NCBI GenBank assembly: GCA_035236585.1 | Contig: CP141128.1 | Location: forward strand, 23,093,618 to 23,157,617 | Source: Warburgia ugandensis | Lineage: Eukaryota > Streptophyta > Magnoliopsida > Canellales > Canellaceae | Length of the DNA: 64,000 bases | Direction: 5' to 3' | In this document: piece after piece, positions 48,289 through 59,945 of the stretch | Layout: each line of letters begins with the position of its first letter | Numbering within the stretch: position 1 is the first letter of the stretch | Notes under the pieces: generated by a model | Told to the model about the DNA's origin: nothing | The model's input: only the letters and a program-made list of their open reading frames with translations | The model's database searches: none | Made by a program: the position numbers and the translations under genes

Positions 48289-49916
48289 ATGACTTAAAAG
48301 ATCACATAATCCAAAACTTAAAGTATCATATATATATGATGACATCATGATATGCAATAGATGCTTCATGGAGTCCAACTTATGGAACTCTAGTATGGTA
48401 TGGTCGACCAACCTCATATCATGCTATATGAAATGCACATAACTCATCAAACCATAGGGTCCACTATGCCCACGACCTCCTCGCCGTGTGGTCCCCGGGT
48501 ACCTGAGGACACTCGATCATAGCCTTCACGGGGCCTATGACACGTCGACCCAGTGCCGTGACACCAGTGGTAGCCCCCTGTACCACATGCAGTCGACGTA
48601 GGGACTTGCCTCTTTTTGGGCGTGGTACCCATCCACCTATTAGTGGTAGAGGCCGGGTGGCCAACCCAGACCCCTCGACATAGCACCCACGAGCTTACTT
48701 GCCCAAATCACATAAGATAAGTCAAAACCTTTTGTTAAAACTTGTCCTCTTTTGGGTCCCTCACAACTACCTGGCCCTCGACACTCCAGCGTCTTTTGGC
48801 AACCCTCAAGGACATGCAATATTTGCAAGTACTTAAATCATGCAATGCATGCACTTGTTTGCAACACATATATGTGCATAATGTATATGCAGTCATTTCA
48901 AAACATGGCTATGTACAAAGCATTTAACATGCATGCTGCATTAATTCATGCAAATCAAGTCATATATCTAAAACATATGTTCTCAAAATAACAATAGTTC
49001 TTTTAAAAGAATCTAATAGTGATAGAGCACCTACTTGACTAGGTCGCGTTAACCCTTTTGTCCTCGTACGCTCCTGAACATGGTTTGGGGACTCAAGGTT
49101 AGTTTAACCTATCTTTTATGGGTTTAGAGCAGTTGGGTCTTATTACTTAGGCATTAGGGGTCCATCCCTATGCCTATGGGTGTTCTAAGGTCCTAATTGG
49201 GCCTTGGTATTCTTAGTTTTCCAAAGTTCTAGTGGTCACGCGCCACCATCCTATTCTAAGGATCATGCCCTCCTTTGATTGGGCCTTCATCAAAGATTTT
49301 ATGGTTTGTATGTGTCCGCGTCATTGAAATGGACACAACGCCTCTTGCGGCGCCTCAATCGGAGGTGTAGATCTCAAGTTATAAGCGTTTTAGTATTGTA
49401 TGTACATAGAGTCTTAAAGACAAAAAAACCGGAATGCTAGGGCGCTGCGCATCTGCGATGTGCGCTCTGCTTCCTTAAGTAACAAAAAATTCAATGTGCG
49501 CTTGTCTATAGACGTGCGCTACATCTCCACCCGTCTGTCCCTTTAGCGGGCGCGTCCCCGGACGGGCCCGTTGGTTTCCTTCCGACGCGTTCGACGCGTC
49601 ACGTTCCGTCTGGAACGTCTGCGTCAACTGGGGACCGGGGCATCCTCAGGACACCCTGGTTTGACCCTGTCGAACCAGTGCGGCCCTGGGGACGTCCCAA
49701 GGTCCTTGGTGGCTCTCCTAGGCTCCGTTTTGCATGGTTTTTCATGCAAAAACTTAGGGGAATTGAACCTAGGACTATGGGTGAGATGGGTTTGGGGAGT
49801 TTTTGAGCGTACCTGCTTCGTGGCTGATTTTCTCTCCACGTTTTCCCCTCTTGGTCACTGCTCCGCGATGGGTTTTCTCCAAGGTTTTGGGCTGCCATTA
49901 GAGGCACCCAAGAGCT

Positions 49917-49926
49917 CTATTTATAG
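49917..49926 (-). promoter_or_regulatory. TATA box of LTR A copy 2
   Basis: CTATAAATAG on the - strand, preceding GAGCTCTTGGGTGCCTC. The same site is in copy 3 at 57939-57949. Confidence 0.6.
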
Positions 49927-52354
49927 GGCTTTTAAAAAGGGTTCTAGAGGGGTTCTAACTACCTTTGAATGGCGGTGGAGAAACCTCCAGAATGGCGGTG
50001 GTTTCTTCTTGAAACACCGCCGTTCCAGAAACCTCTAGGAGGTTGAAGACGATGGGGTGCCCGTATCAAAACGGGCACCTATGTTTTTCAGGTTAAGTCG
50101 TTTTTGTAAAATTTACAGTTTTGCCCCTGAACTTCAAAGGGTCATATCTTGCTCATTTTAACTCCGTTTTGGGTGATTTTGGTCTTGTTGGATTCATTTT
50201 TCCGAGGTGCTTCTAATGGCACCAAGTTTAGGACCAAATTCCTGGGTTTAGTCAAGGAAACTAGTGAAATGACCGAAATGCCCTTTTTCTTTAAAACTGA
50301 ACTTTTCATTGCTAAACTTGGAATTTCAATATTACAAAATTGGAGTCATTACAATAAATCTCTTGGATCTCCTCCAATCCTAGCCTTCCATTTAGCTTAG
50401 CTTGATGGCTTACTTAGCTAACTTTAAAGGCTTCATTGGCTAAGCTCATGGCTAGATTAGGAAGCTTCCTTAGCTTGATTTCTTGTCTTCAACCCTTGGC
50501 TTGAGTGGCTTATATGGTTTGGCTTGGATTCCTCCTCTTGCCACTTTCTTTCATGGCTTATATGGTTTGGATTGAATTCCTTATCTTGCCACCTTCTTTC
50601 ACGGCTTATATGGCTAAGGTGGCTTAAGTGGCTTCCATGCAAAGGTAGTGGGAATGCATGGCTTACTTTGTGGGCCCATGTTGGCCATCTTTAGCTTCTT
50701 TAATCACATCCATTACTGGTCCACAATATCATCTTGGCCTTTGGTTTATGTTGAAGTGGTAAATTTGAGGCTTTGATTCCATCTTTTGATCTTGATCTTC
50801 AATTTCATCCTGATCAATTTCGACCATTGGATCACCATCTTACTTCCTAAAAAAATTTAAAAATCCTAATCAAAACCTAGAAAAATATGAATAATTACAT
50901 ACTTACCTTGTATTATCTTCTAAACCACAAAATAACAAACTTTTGCTTCATTGGGTCAAAAATGCATGTGTTATGAATTTTGGTCTAAAAACTCTAATTT
51001 ACCCCCATAAGTTATAACACATGGGTACTAATCGGGTGATTTTTATGAAAAATTAAACACTAATCATGGGCTGCTATGCTTATGTGGGAATTTGAATGAT
51101 TATTACTCACATTCACTATAATCTATTTTGACCTCTTGCTCAATTATTGGATTTTCCAATGCATAGGGAGATTGAACAATGAAAGAAGGAAGAAAATAGT
51201 ATGATGGCAAGTTGTTGAATATTGGGGGGATAAGGGATGAGGTGTGGTGTTGATTGGAAGAGGATGCAAGATGGGATGAATGCTTAAAATAAAAAAGAAA
51301 AAAGACTTTGAACGTGTGAAGAGAGAAGATGAAAGAAAGAGAGGGACTGGTTGAATGCTACCTTTTATTCCTTGACGTATAGCTAAAGCAATTTGGAAAC
51401 CTCCACCACCATATCAAAAACACATCCTTTTAATGTTTAATGTTGAAGTTGAGAGAAGGTGGAAGATTCCTTAAGGAAACTTCCCCCTTTTCTCCTCGTC
51501 CTATCATATCTTATCTTGTCTTTCCACCTCCTTTCCTTTTCTCTCTCATCTATCGATCTCTATCTCTTTTTATTCAAAATATATAGGAGTTTGGGTACAT
51601 TAAGAGACTTCTAAGTTAAAGAAGCTTTCTTCCTCCTTGTCTCTCTGCTTCTCTCTCCTCCTTTTCCACTCTCTCTTTCCTCTTTCATACAAATTCAAAA
51701 TTGTTGAAGACTTTGTAAGGCTAATGAGTGTTAGATGTGTGGATCTCATGGGATTGATTGGGTAGTTGAGGGAAATTTGTCCACAACCTTGGGTGGTCCC
51801 CTCTTGAAGTGATGAGAGAGGAATTGTGTCTTATATGCTTCTACGCGCCCAAACATTAAGTGCTTCACGTGCTTGGTATTTATGACATGTGCACCCTTCA
51901 ATCTTCACTTATAAGCTATCATCTTATCTTTTAATAATAACACTCTTTAGTATGGATAAGGCCCGGTCTCCACTTTAGGGTTTTTGATTGTTCTAAAGTT
52001 GATAATAACACCCATTTGATATTCTAAAATTTTAGACATTATCTTTTGTGGCACCCGGGACCATGATAATGATCAACTTATAAATTTTCTCTTTTAGGAT
52101 AAAATTACCAAGATACCCTTTTCTCATTTATACCCCAAACCTGCAAATTTGTAAATTAAAGAATAAAAGGTTAAAAAGGCTAAATATAGGAATATTCTAT
52201 GTAATATTTTTTGTATATATCATTGTCAATTGTTTATGGACCTTTGGTTTATGCATAACTTGGGTTTAACAATCTTTTCATGTGATTTTCTTCTCACATA
52301 TTCTCACCTTATTTCACAACTATGCTTAGTTATCTAGAACTCATACATATGTAC

Positions 52355-55350
52355 TGTAACACCCCGGATTTTTAAGACAAATTTATATATATATATATAT
52401 ATATAATAATGGCATTTTAAATAAGAGCATTTGGGATCCCATGAGAAAAGATTTATTTAACATTTTACTAACCTATCTTAAAAACTCCGGGTGTTAATTT
52501 TCCTTTCACAAACTGGCATACATGTAATTTAAACATAAATAAATAATCCGCGTATAAATCAACGTCAAATAAATAGGCGCCTTTATTTTAAATCAAATAA
52601 ATGTCCAAAACACAATAATAATATGGCCCAGGGTCTATCCATCATAACATCCCATATAAATGTCCAACATATGTCCAAAGATCTAAATCACATCCCAATA
52701 TAAAATATGCAATCCATAATAAAAATCCAAATGATAATCCACTCTAATGACTCACATTACTGTCTAAAACTATAGGGAAACTAGTCTTCAGCAGCTCTCA
52801 AGGTTTATCAACCGCTTTTCCTTTCCTGGTGTAGCGCTCGAGATCTAAGGCATTGCAAAACAAAGCAATGCCTCAGCAAGCTATCGCTTGTGTAGGTACA
52901 TAGACAATTAATGTAATAAATGCAAGAAATAATGAACAATACTGATGAAAAATCTAACATTTATGAAGATAGTGATATCATAATGCCATGTTCAATAAAT
53001 GCCAATTTATTCCAAATGCTAAAACATGAAATTCACAGAGTTAAAACATGACATGAATAAATAAAATGGAGCATACATCCAGAATAAAAGCACCCTAAGG
53101 TAATGGGTCCCACCACATCGCACTAACATCCCTGATCAGGAGTACACATAGTCAACCTCTGAGTGTCGTCACACCCAGGCATACCATCCATAACCATGCT
53201 CATCATGCATGCACACATAACAAGAATATGGGCCATCATGCTGCAGTGGCAACCCTCCATGGGTATCAACCACCGCCGCTCTCCGTCGACACCATAACGG
53301 GAGACTTAGCGTCTGTCCCCATGGAAAGGCTCAGACCGGTAGTGTGGACTATCCATGTTACCAAACCCCTACCGAATGCCATCTATGGGCAGGTGTCTAT
53401 CATATCACAAACTCATCACATCATAATCTCGGAAGGTGGGTGGCCGGCCCTATCCCTCCTAGCATGACGCCCACCGGGCGAGAGCACCCGTCATCAAATA
53501 TAAAACACGGAAATCATATGTATATGCTAAAACTCAAGAGCACTTATAGCTTGAAATCCCCAAGACATGCCCCTCATCCTGGGGTTAGCCTATAAAAGGA
53601 CCAGCTACTAAGCCTCTATACTCATTTCCATGTAAATCCATGCATTTTCTATATATATAATAAGAAATAAATCTCTAATTAAGCATAACTAATTAACATC
53701 ATGCTTGTACAAGCATTTTAAATAAGTTTATTCAGTAAAAGAATTCAATTTGGAATAACCATCCTGTACGTAATGTCGCATGAAATCCATGGTAAATAAA
53801 AATCGCAATTTAAAACACAATCACACATGATGCTATTGTTTAAACATGGTTTAAAATCAAGGCAAAACATTAGTTGTCATCACCTACCTCAGTGTGAGAT
53901 CACTAGCTTGCTAATAACTCCCTTTAATTGGTATATTCAAGTGCACCTGTACATGTCACATTACTATTTTAAAATTTTTCTAAATAAAAAGTGGTTATTT
54001 CTAAGTTTTTAAGTTAAAACTAGGTCCGCCTCGTCAATACGGTCACAATGCATCTTTCGGATCGTGATTTGGACCTCTCTAGCTCCCAAAAATCAAGTTT
54101 TAGTGAAAACTACGCTAAAATGGGGCCTGCCGGACCACCATAAGGTGGTTTAAACCGGCGGCGCCTCTTTTCCGCCGGTTTACACCGGCGTACACTGGTG
54201 CACGAAGATGCACGGCGACGCAGACGCCGCACGGGACGCGCGCCGTGCTTCTTCGGCACCGTGACGCTCCAGGACGCGCAGCGTCCCAGCCCCACAGCGC
54301 CCACCAACTACAGGGCGTCCGCGCACACGCGTCGCCGCGCACGCGTGCGACGCCGATGTCATCCCCTGCGCGTCCCGCTGTGCATCCTGGCGTCAGTGCC
54401 AGGGCGCCGACGCCGTTGACAACGCCGGAGAAGACGACCGGATTCCGGTCGCCTCCGGCGGAGCTACAGAGCTCCGTTTTGCGTGATTTTTGCGCCATTT
54501 TCTTCAGAATTCTCTCTAGAATCCATTTATGCCCTCCTTTTGCACTAATTTTTCCAAAAACCATGGCTTTTAAACTATTTTTCCCAAGTTCCTAAAAACA
54601 TCCCTAGGTACTGGTTTTTGAGTTTTTTGGAGAATTCCACCGTTGGATCACTCCCAAATTTAAAGGGTATGCTCTTGGGTCTCTTGTGCACTAGTTGGAC
54701 GGTGCGATTTTCAAACGGATAAGATTTGATCCACAAAATCACGCTCCAACAGTAGCGTGCACAAAGCCCCCAAAAATCTGATTTTTTTCCTAATTTTTAA
54801 ATACTTTCCTAATTAATTTTCTAATTAATAAATACAGAAAAAACATGGATTTGAGGCTTACCTTGTGCCTGGTCGGGTTTGCTCGTGTTGCCGGGGCTCC
54901 ACTCGCCGGAAACTTCAGATTTTTGCAGGTCTAGGGTTTTGCGTAGCATTCATGGAAAACGCTCAAAGTGGAGCGTTTTAGCTCCTAGAGGAGCATAGAT
55001 ATAGGGTTTTAGAGTCTTGGGGAAGAGAAACTCTTCCCCACACGCCTCTTTCCACGTCTCTCTGGCGATTTTTCCGACACTGGTAGAGACGTGTGGAAGA
55101 CGGGGGTGCCAGTATCAATTTGGACCCTTGTCTAATACGTCTCTACCAAATGACCAAATTGCCCTTCCAACTTTGACGGCTCATAACTCCCTCGTTTGAG
55201 CTCCGTTTTTCGCGTTCTTGGTGGCGTTGGATTCGTATCGACGAGCACTTTCTAATTATTATGTTTTTAGGAAAGAATTTCATCCATAAATTTTTATTTT
55301 AATTTATTTAATAATTTCCTATTTTTATCTTAAAAATTAAGGATATTACA
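52355..55350 (-). mobile_element. Complete solo LTR family L (3.0 kb)
   Basis: It starts TGTAACACCCCGGATTTTTA and ends AAATTAAGGATATTACA, with the perfect 5-bp duplication TGTAC (52350-52354 and 55351-55355). The two ends form an inverted repeat of about 24 bases, most mismatches being C/T. It carries the conserved hairpin (52848-52873), the conserved 5'-proximal block (55146-55255, sense -) and a strongly CpG-rich patch (54110-54480). Open frames in that patch, up to 149 codons on the - strand, have no recognisable domain and are attributed to base composition. Confidence 0.94.
52848..52873. repeat. Conserved LTR hairpin (family L)
   Basis: AGGCATTGC at 52848-52856 pairs perfectly with GCAATGCCT at 52865-52873. 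On the - strand it follows CCTACACAAGCGATAGCTTGC. The stem differs from the AGATATTG stem of families B and H, yet pairing is kept. Confidence 0.72.
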
Positions 55351-55788
55351 TGTACTTAGTTATTTATGAGTATATTCACAATATGGTTGATGTATTTTCA
55401 ACGGGCCAACTTATATTAACCTTCTTCCCATGAGCAATTCGTATGCTCACCCCCTACAACAAACATTTTCATGTGACATACCAAGAAGGCTTAGCATGAT
55501 GGAGAAGGATAGAGCAAATGTGTCGATCCCTTCTTAGATGTATGATAAATATACCCTTTGTGAGTTTAATTGATAAATAACATGCATAAGGATTTCATTT
55601 TGGGACGTATATGACATCATGTCATTTTTTATGGATGTGTGATTCTAATTATGACCACTGAGATGATTTGGCATGTACTTTTAACCACGATGATTGTTAG
55701 ATTTTTGTTTTACTTATATGTGGAGATTTTAGGAAGTAACTCCCAACTAGCACTAGAAGTATTTCACAAAATACTTATACAATATCAC

Positions 55789-58381
55789 TGTGACGACCCG
55801 GGTTTCATATGATGCAAATTTCATAAAAAGGCGAGATCTCTTGCTTTAGAAATATGAAATGCATGAAAATCTTTTCTTTTGAAAAGAAATCTTTTGTATA
55901 AAACCCCAAGTGTCAAAACACATTTTCAAATCATATAGCCATGGCATAGTTTTAAATCAACTCTATTCCCAAGAAAGTGTTAGTCACAGCCCCAGCTACA
56001 GAGAGTAACTACAATCAAGTAACATTCACCAAAAGATAAGGTAGGGGTTTACTTACTTGTACTTAATTTGGATGTTCTCTGTCACGGGTGTATCCTGTCC
56101 TTAAGTGTTTATTTGTATCTAAAAAATATTAAGGATTGGGTGAGTATACACTATACTGAGTAGGAGTCTATCACTACTAGTTTTACAATGCATGCTATGT
56201 TTTAAACCATATGTTCTTTAAACCATGTGCATGTTTGGACACTCATGTTCAATATCGATATTAAAAGCCATTGTCAAAATAGAATACTAACGACTTAAAG
56301 AATCGCATAATCCAAGTCAAAAGTAACATAGATATCATAAACATATACTATGATATGCATAAGATGCTCAACTGAATCCAACTCATGGATTTATGGTCGA
56401 CCATACTCATGTCATGCCATATGCATGCAAGTAAATCCTCAAAAATATAGGACACACTATGCCCACGACCTCAGCGTCGTGTGGTCCCCGGATACCTAGG
56501 GACTCTCGGTCATAGCCTCCACAGGGCATATGACACTTCAACGGGTGCCGTGACACCTCCAGCGGTAGTCCTCGTTTACCACAGCAATTGAAGTGAGGAC
56601 AAGCCTTTTTGGCGTGGTACCCTTTCCACCTATAGTGGTAGAGGCTGGGAGGCCACCCCGTACCTCTCGGCATAGCGCCCACGAGCTTACTAGCCCAAAT
56701 CATATACTATCAAGCAGGCAAGAACCTTTTTTTCAAAACATGTCTATGCATGTATCATGCAGACAAGAACCCTTTTCAAAACATGTCTATGCATGTAGCA
56801 CATGTCTTAACAATATATGCACAATGTATTTTTCATATGCATGCTAAGTTCATTTATGAAATCAATTCATGCTAAACAGGTCATGTGCATAAGGATGTAA
56901 CATAAGTTTATATGATATACGCATAAAGACAGGACATATAACTTAAAAACTTAAAACATGCATTAGAAAAGCAACCATGACTCAAAACATGCATTCTCAA
57001 AGCATCATGGGTTCTTTTTAAAAGTCTAGTAGCGATAGGACACCTACCTGGTTTGATCGCGCTAATCCCCTTGTCCTCGTACGTTCCTGGACATGGTTTA
57101 GGGAAAAAAGGTTAGCTTAGCCTATTTCTATAGGTTCTAGAATAGTTTACCTCACTACTTAGGAATTAAGGGTTCATTCTCATGCCTAAGGGCCTCCTAA
57201 GGTCCCTAACTGGGCCTTGGTATAGTCAGGTTTGCAAAGGTTTAGTGGCCCCGCGCCACTATCATGGTTTAAGGGTCATGCCAGCCTTAGATAGGGGCTT
57301 GATAAGATATTTTATGGTTTGGGTTGTCCACCCGTCAATACAGACACAACGCCTCTCTCGACGCCTCAATCGAAGTCCTAGAACTCAAGTTATGGGTATT
57401 TTAGTGTTAAGAATACATAGAAGGCCCAAAACGGGTCATACGTCACCGCTCCCAGCACGCACCTACGTCCCAGTCGAGTGGTGACCAGCCCGCACATGTG
57501 GTCACACGCTCTAACGCGTCTCGCGTTAGCAGTGCGTGCCCAACAAGGCGCGTCCGCAGATGCACCGGGCCTCCATCCCTTTTCTTGTTTGCGAGCACGT
57601 CCACGAACATGCCGGTTGTTTCCCTTTAACGCACTGGGTGCGTTTTGGTTCTGTGGTGATCTGGGCGTCCTCGGGACGCCCTGGTTCGACCCTGTCAAAC
57701 CAGAACGCCCCAGGCACCTGTCTTGGGTCTGTTGTGGCTCCCTAGAGCCCCGTTTTGCATGGTTTCTCATGCATAAACTTAGGGACATTCAACCTAAGAC
57801 TGAGGGGGAGATGGGTTTGGTGTTGTTTAAGGCGTACCTGGTTCATGACTAGGTATTTTTCATGGTTTCTCCTCTTGCCTGCAACTTCAAGGCTGATTTT
57901 TCCTATGTTTTGGGCTACCATTAGAGACACCCAAGAGCTCTATTTATAGAGCTTAAGGAGGGTTCTAGAGGGGGGTTTCCACCGCCATGGAATGGCGGTG
58001 GAGAAACCTCTAGAATGGCGGTGGTTTTCCCCCTGCACACCAACATTCTAGAATGTCAGTGATGCAATATGTTTGGCAAGAAGGGGGTGTCCGTATCAAA
58101 ACGGGTCTCTGTTTTCTCAGGCCAATTCGTTTTACATTTAATTACAATTTTGCCCTTGAACTTCAAAGTGCCATAACTTGCTCATTTTAACTCCGTTTTG
58201 GGTGATTCTAGTCTTGTTGGATTCCTTTTTTCGAGACGCACCTAAAGGTACTATTCTAAGGACAAAATTTCTGGGTCTAGTCAGGGGTGAACAGTGAAAT
58301 GACCAAAATACCCTTATCTCAAAAAGTAAACTTTTCATTACCAACATGGGATTTCAAGGTTACAAAAATGGAGTCATTACA
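55789..58381 (-). mobile_element. Complete solo LTR family A, copy 3
   Basis: It starts TGTGACGACCCGGGTTTC and ends AAATGGAGTCATTACA, with the perfect 5-bp duplication ATCAC (55784-55788 and 58382-58386). Length is 2593 bp. It aligns along its whole length with copy 2, with many C/T and G/A differences. The sense is - from the TATA box at 57939-57949. Open frames at 56407-56703 and 57390-57852 are LTR sequence. Confidence 0.95.
57939..57949 (-). promoter_or_regulatory. TATA box of LTR A copy 3
   Basis: CTATAAATAGA on the - strand within a 14-base palindromic context (GAGCTCTATTTATAGAGC on the + strand). Confidence 0.6.
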
Positions 58382-58475
58382 ATCACACTATTAATTATTC
58401 ATAAAGAAAAAAAATTTCAACTACTTTTCAAATAAATCTTATAAATATTTTAAACAATCAAGACATTATAGTTTT

Positions 58476-58487
58476 TGGTATCAGAGC
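58476..58487 (+). other. Primer-binding site, tRNA-Met type
   Basis: TGGTATCAGAGC, an exact match to the initiator tRNA-Met primer site common in plant retrotransposons. Confidence 0.9.
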
Positions 58488-58624
58488 ACATTCCACACCA
58501 CTCATAACTAGAATCACTAAAGGATTACAAGTGTCAATACCTAGGAAACTAAATTCTAGACTTAGGCAGATATATTGGTTAGGATTATTGGTGAGGAATC
58601 TCAATAAATTTTGGTTGGTTTTAG

Positions 58625-59633
58625 ATGCCTCCCTAGAGATGTAGTGCGGGTCACCCTTCTCCATAGGATGGACAGACAACCGATTGAGCTTACGGCGACA
58701 ACAGAGCCCAAGGTGACATGGTCGATGAGGTCATCAAGCTTCTCTTGCAGAGGATGAGGCAAAGGTTACAAACCCCAGCTAGTGCAACGGATGTCAACAG
58801 AGTTGTGGATTTAGAGGAGGATGAATGTCCTAGAGTGGACAACCTACTTAAGAGATTTAGGAGGATCACTCCTAAGTTCTTAAGGATGGGTTAGAGGAAA
58901 CTGAGACAAGGCTTTTTTATGTCAAGAGAATATTTGTAGTGATGGGAGTGCCAAATGATTGTCAGGTTGCAATAGCCACATTTGTGGACGACTAAGGAAT
59001 TCTTGTAGTGGCCAACTGCACAGAGGAGTTTCTTTGATGGTGGTGATGTTATCTCTTAGGATGACTTCAAGGTTATCTTCACTAATAAGTTCCTTCCTTT
59101 GCATGTACAGGAGAGGATGGAACTAGAGTTCATGACTCTCTTGTAGGGCACGAGGATGGTCGAGCAGCACGTGGCTGAGTTTCAAGGCTAAGTTTTGCGG
59201 CTGTGCAATTTACACCAGAGGTATCCACTTCAGAGCAGAAGGCAGCCCAAAAGTTTGTGCATGGGATGAACTTCAATATGAAGCAAGAGATATTGACATC
59301 ACAGCCTACTTGAGTAGTGAGGGCTATGGAGCTTGCCTTTATACTTGAGAGGGAGCTAAGTGATTCCAACAGCAGTGAGGGTAGGTCTAGTGGCTCTAAG
59401 TCTATAGTTGGAAGAGTTAGGAAGAAAATTTTGGCAGTTAGGAGACATTCCTATGGCTAACCAAACCAACAATGGGTTAGACCAGAGGCAGGGATAGTGA
59501 CCAGGGAGTGTGCTAGAGATGTCAGTGGTGCCATCCAAGTCGACCTTGCTTAGGTTCTAGCAATAGATGCTTTGATTGTTGCCAACCTAGCCACTTCACA
59601 AGAGAATGTATCCACTTGGCCACTTTAGGAAAA
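58625..59633 (+). pseudogene. gag: Tekay-like gag pseudogene
   Basis: Capsid (gag) gene of a Tekay/Del-type chromovirus. It starts with ATGCCTCC (MPP, typical for these gags) about 140 bases after the primer site. The Retrotrans_gag part reads DDFKVIFTNKFLPLHVQERM, then ELEFMTLL, a stop, GTRMVEQHVAEFQG, and later AARARTFS-region equivalents such as RAMELAFILERELSDSN. A zinc knuckle CFDCCQPSHFTREC with intact CX2CX4HX4C spacing is at 59568-59609. At least five in-frame stops and several frameshifts disable it. It ends abruptly near 59633; protease and pol are absent, so the 3' part of this element has been lost. Confidence 0.85.
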
Positions 59634-59639
59634 GGATAA

Positions 59640-59945
59640 AAAGATGAACTAATTGAATACAAATCTATTAATAAGCTAAAGTACAAAAATATTTTGAATA
59701 TTTAAAAAATTCAAATTCTCATCCTTGTAAAGGAACTTTTTATAAGTTTTTATCAAAATTTTCTGAAATTCTTTATAAAAAAAATCAAAATTTTTAAAAG
59801 AAAGTAGTAAAAAATAACTAAGAAAAACTATGGACACATCAAAATTTGAATACCCGACTCCCAAACTTGAATTAAATATATTTTTTCCAATGTTTGTAAT
59901 ACAAGCATATACAAATGAAATAAACAAGTATATATCCTATGATAC
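59640..59945 (-). other. 3' non-coding remnant of an Athila-like element
   Basis: AT-rich sequence with, in - sense, AAGTTTGGGAGTCGGGTATTC following AAACATTGG, like the TTTGGGGGTGT line after integrase in the 24-kb element. No coding signal. It abuts the gag remnant at 59946 without any pol. Confidence 0.45.

Larger units (their letters stand above)
47725..50353 (-). mobile_element. Complete solo LTR family A, copy 2
   Basis: It starts TGTCACGACTCGGGTTTTTA and ends AATTGGAGTCATTACA, with the perfect 5-bp duplication ATAAA (47720-47724 and 50354-50358). Length is 2629 bp. The TATA box on the - strand is at 49917-49926, so the sense is -. A 64-bp tandem duplication lies at 48161-48288. A long open frame at 49571-50038 (155 codons) lies in the CpG-rich part and is not matched in frame by copy 3. 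Confidence 0.95.
45678..51066 (-). mobile_element. Solo LTR, Athila-like, with a nested LTR A
   Basis: It starts TGTTGTTTTAAATAAACTTG and ends TTAAACACTAATCA, flanked by TGGGA (45673-45677) and TGGGC (51067-51071), a 4-of-5 match. Without the nested LTR A (47725-50353 plus one duplicated ATAAA) it is about 2.75 kb. The line AAGCACATGAATTATTTACAATATAG near the left end is shared with other Athila-like LTRs. Confidence 0.8.
42675..52043 (-). mobile_element. LTR of the older Athila-like element, split by insertions
   Basis: The LTR starts TGATGCGTTCTAATTATAAC next to its primer site and ends near 52043. Read on the - strand, that end is GATAATGTCTAAAATTTTAG, similar to the TGATAAGTGTTCAATTTTG start of related LTRs. 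Its own sequence is 42675-42975, 44935-45677 and 51072-52043, about 2.0 kb. It is interrupted by solo LTRs at 42976-44929 and 45678-51066. The first 300 bases resemble the LTR at 62726. Pyrimidine-rich stretches at 51480-51560 and 51630-51690 belong to it. No gene is seen in the non-inserted parts. Confidence 0.65.
52047..58470 (+). mobile_element. 5' LTR of a Tekay-like element, with two nested LTRs
   Basis: It starts TGTGGCACCCGGGACCATG and ends ACATTATA, six bases before a tRNA-Met primer site. Its own sequence is 52047-52354, 55356-55788 and 58387-58470, about 825 bp. Two solo LTRs (52355-55350 and 55789-58381) are inserted in it. A gag pseudogene follows on the same strand, so this is a 5' LTR. 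It was inserted at the edge of the Athila-like LTR ending near 52043. Confidence 0.78.

Noticed and set aside
49571..50038. 155-codon open frame
   Set aside because: It lies in the CpG-rich part of LTR A, where stop codons are rare, and is opposite to the LTR sense direction. The same region in copy 3 (57478-57852) does not keep the frame.
54115..54595. Overlapping open frames of 149 and 116 codons on opposite strands
   Set aside because: Both come from a GC-rich patch in LTR L. Overlap on both strands and the Arg/Ala/Pro-rich composition point to base composition, not coding.
52355..55350. Long inverted ends taken as a DNA transposon with TIRs
   Set aside because: TG...CA ends, 5-bp duplications, TATA and AATAAA signals in related blocks, and one related block lying directly after a gypsy polypurine-type tract (4088) fit LTRs better.
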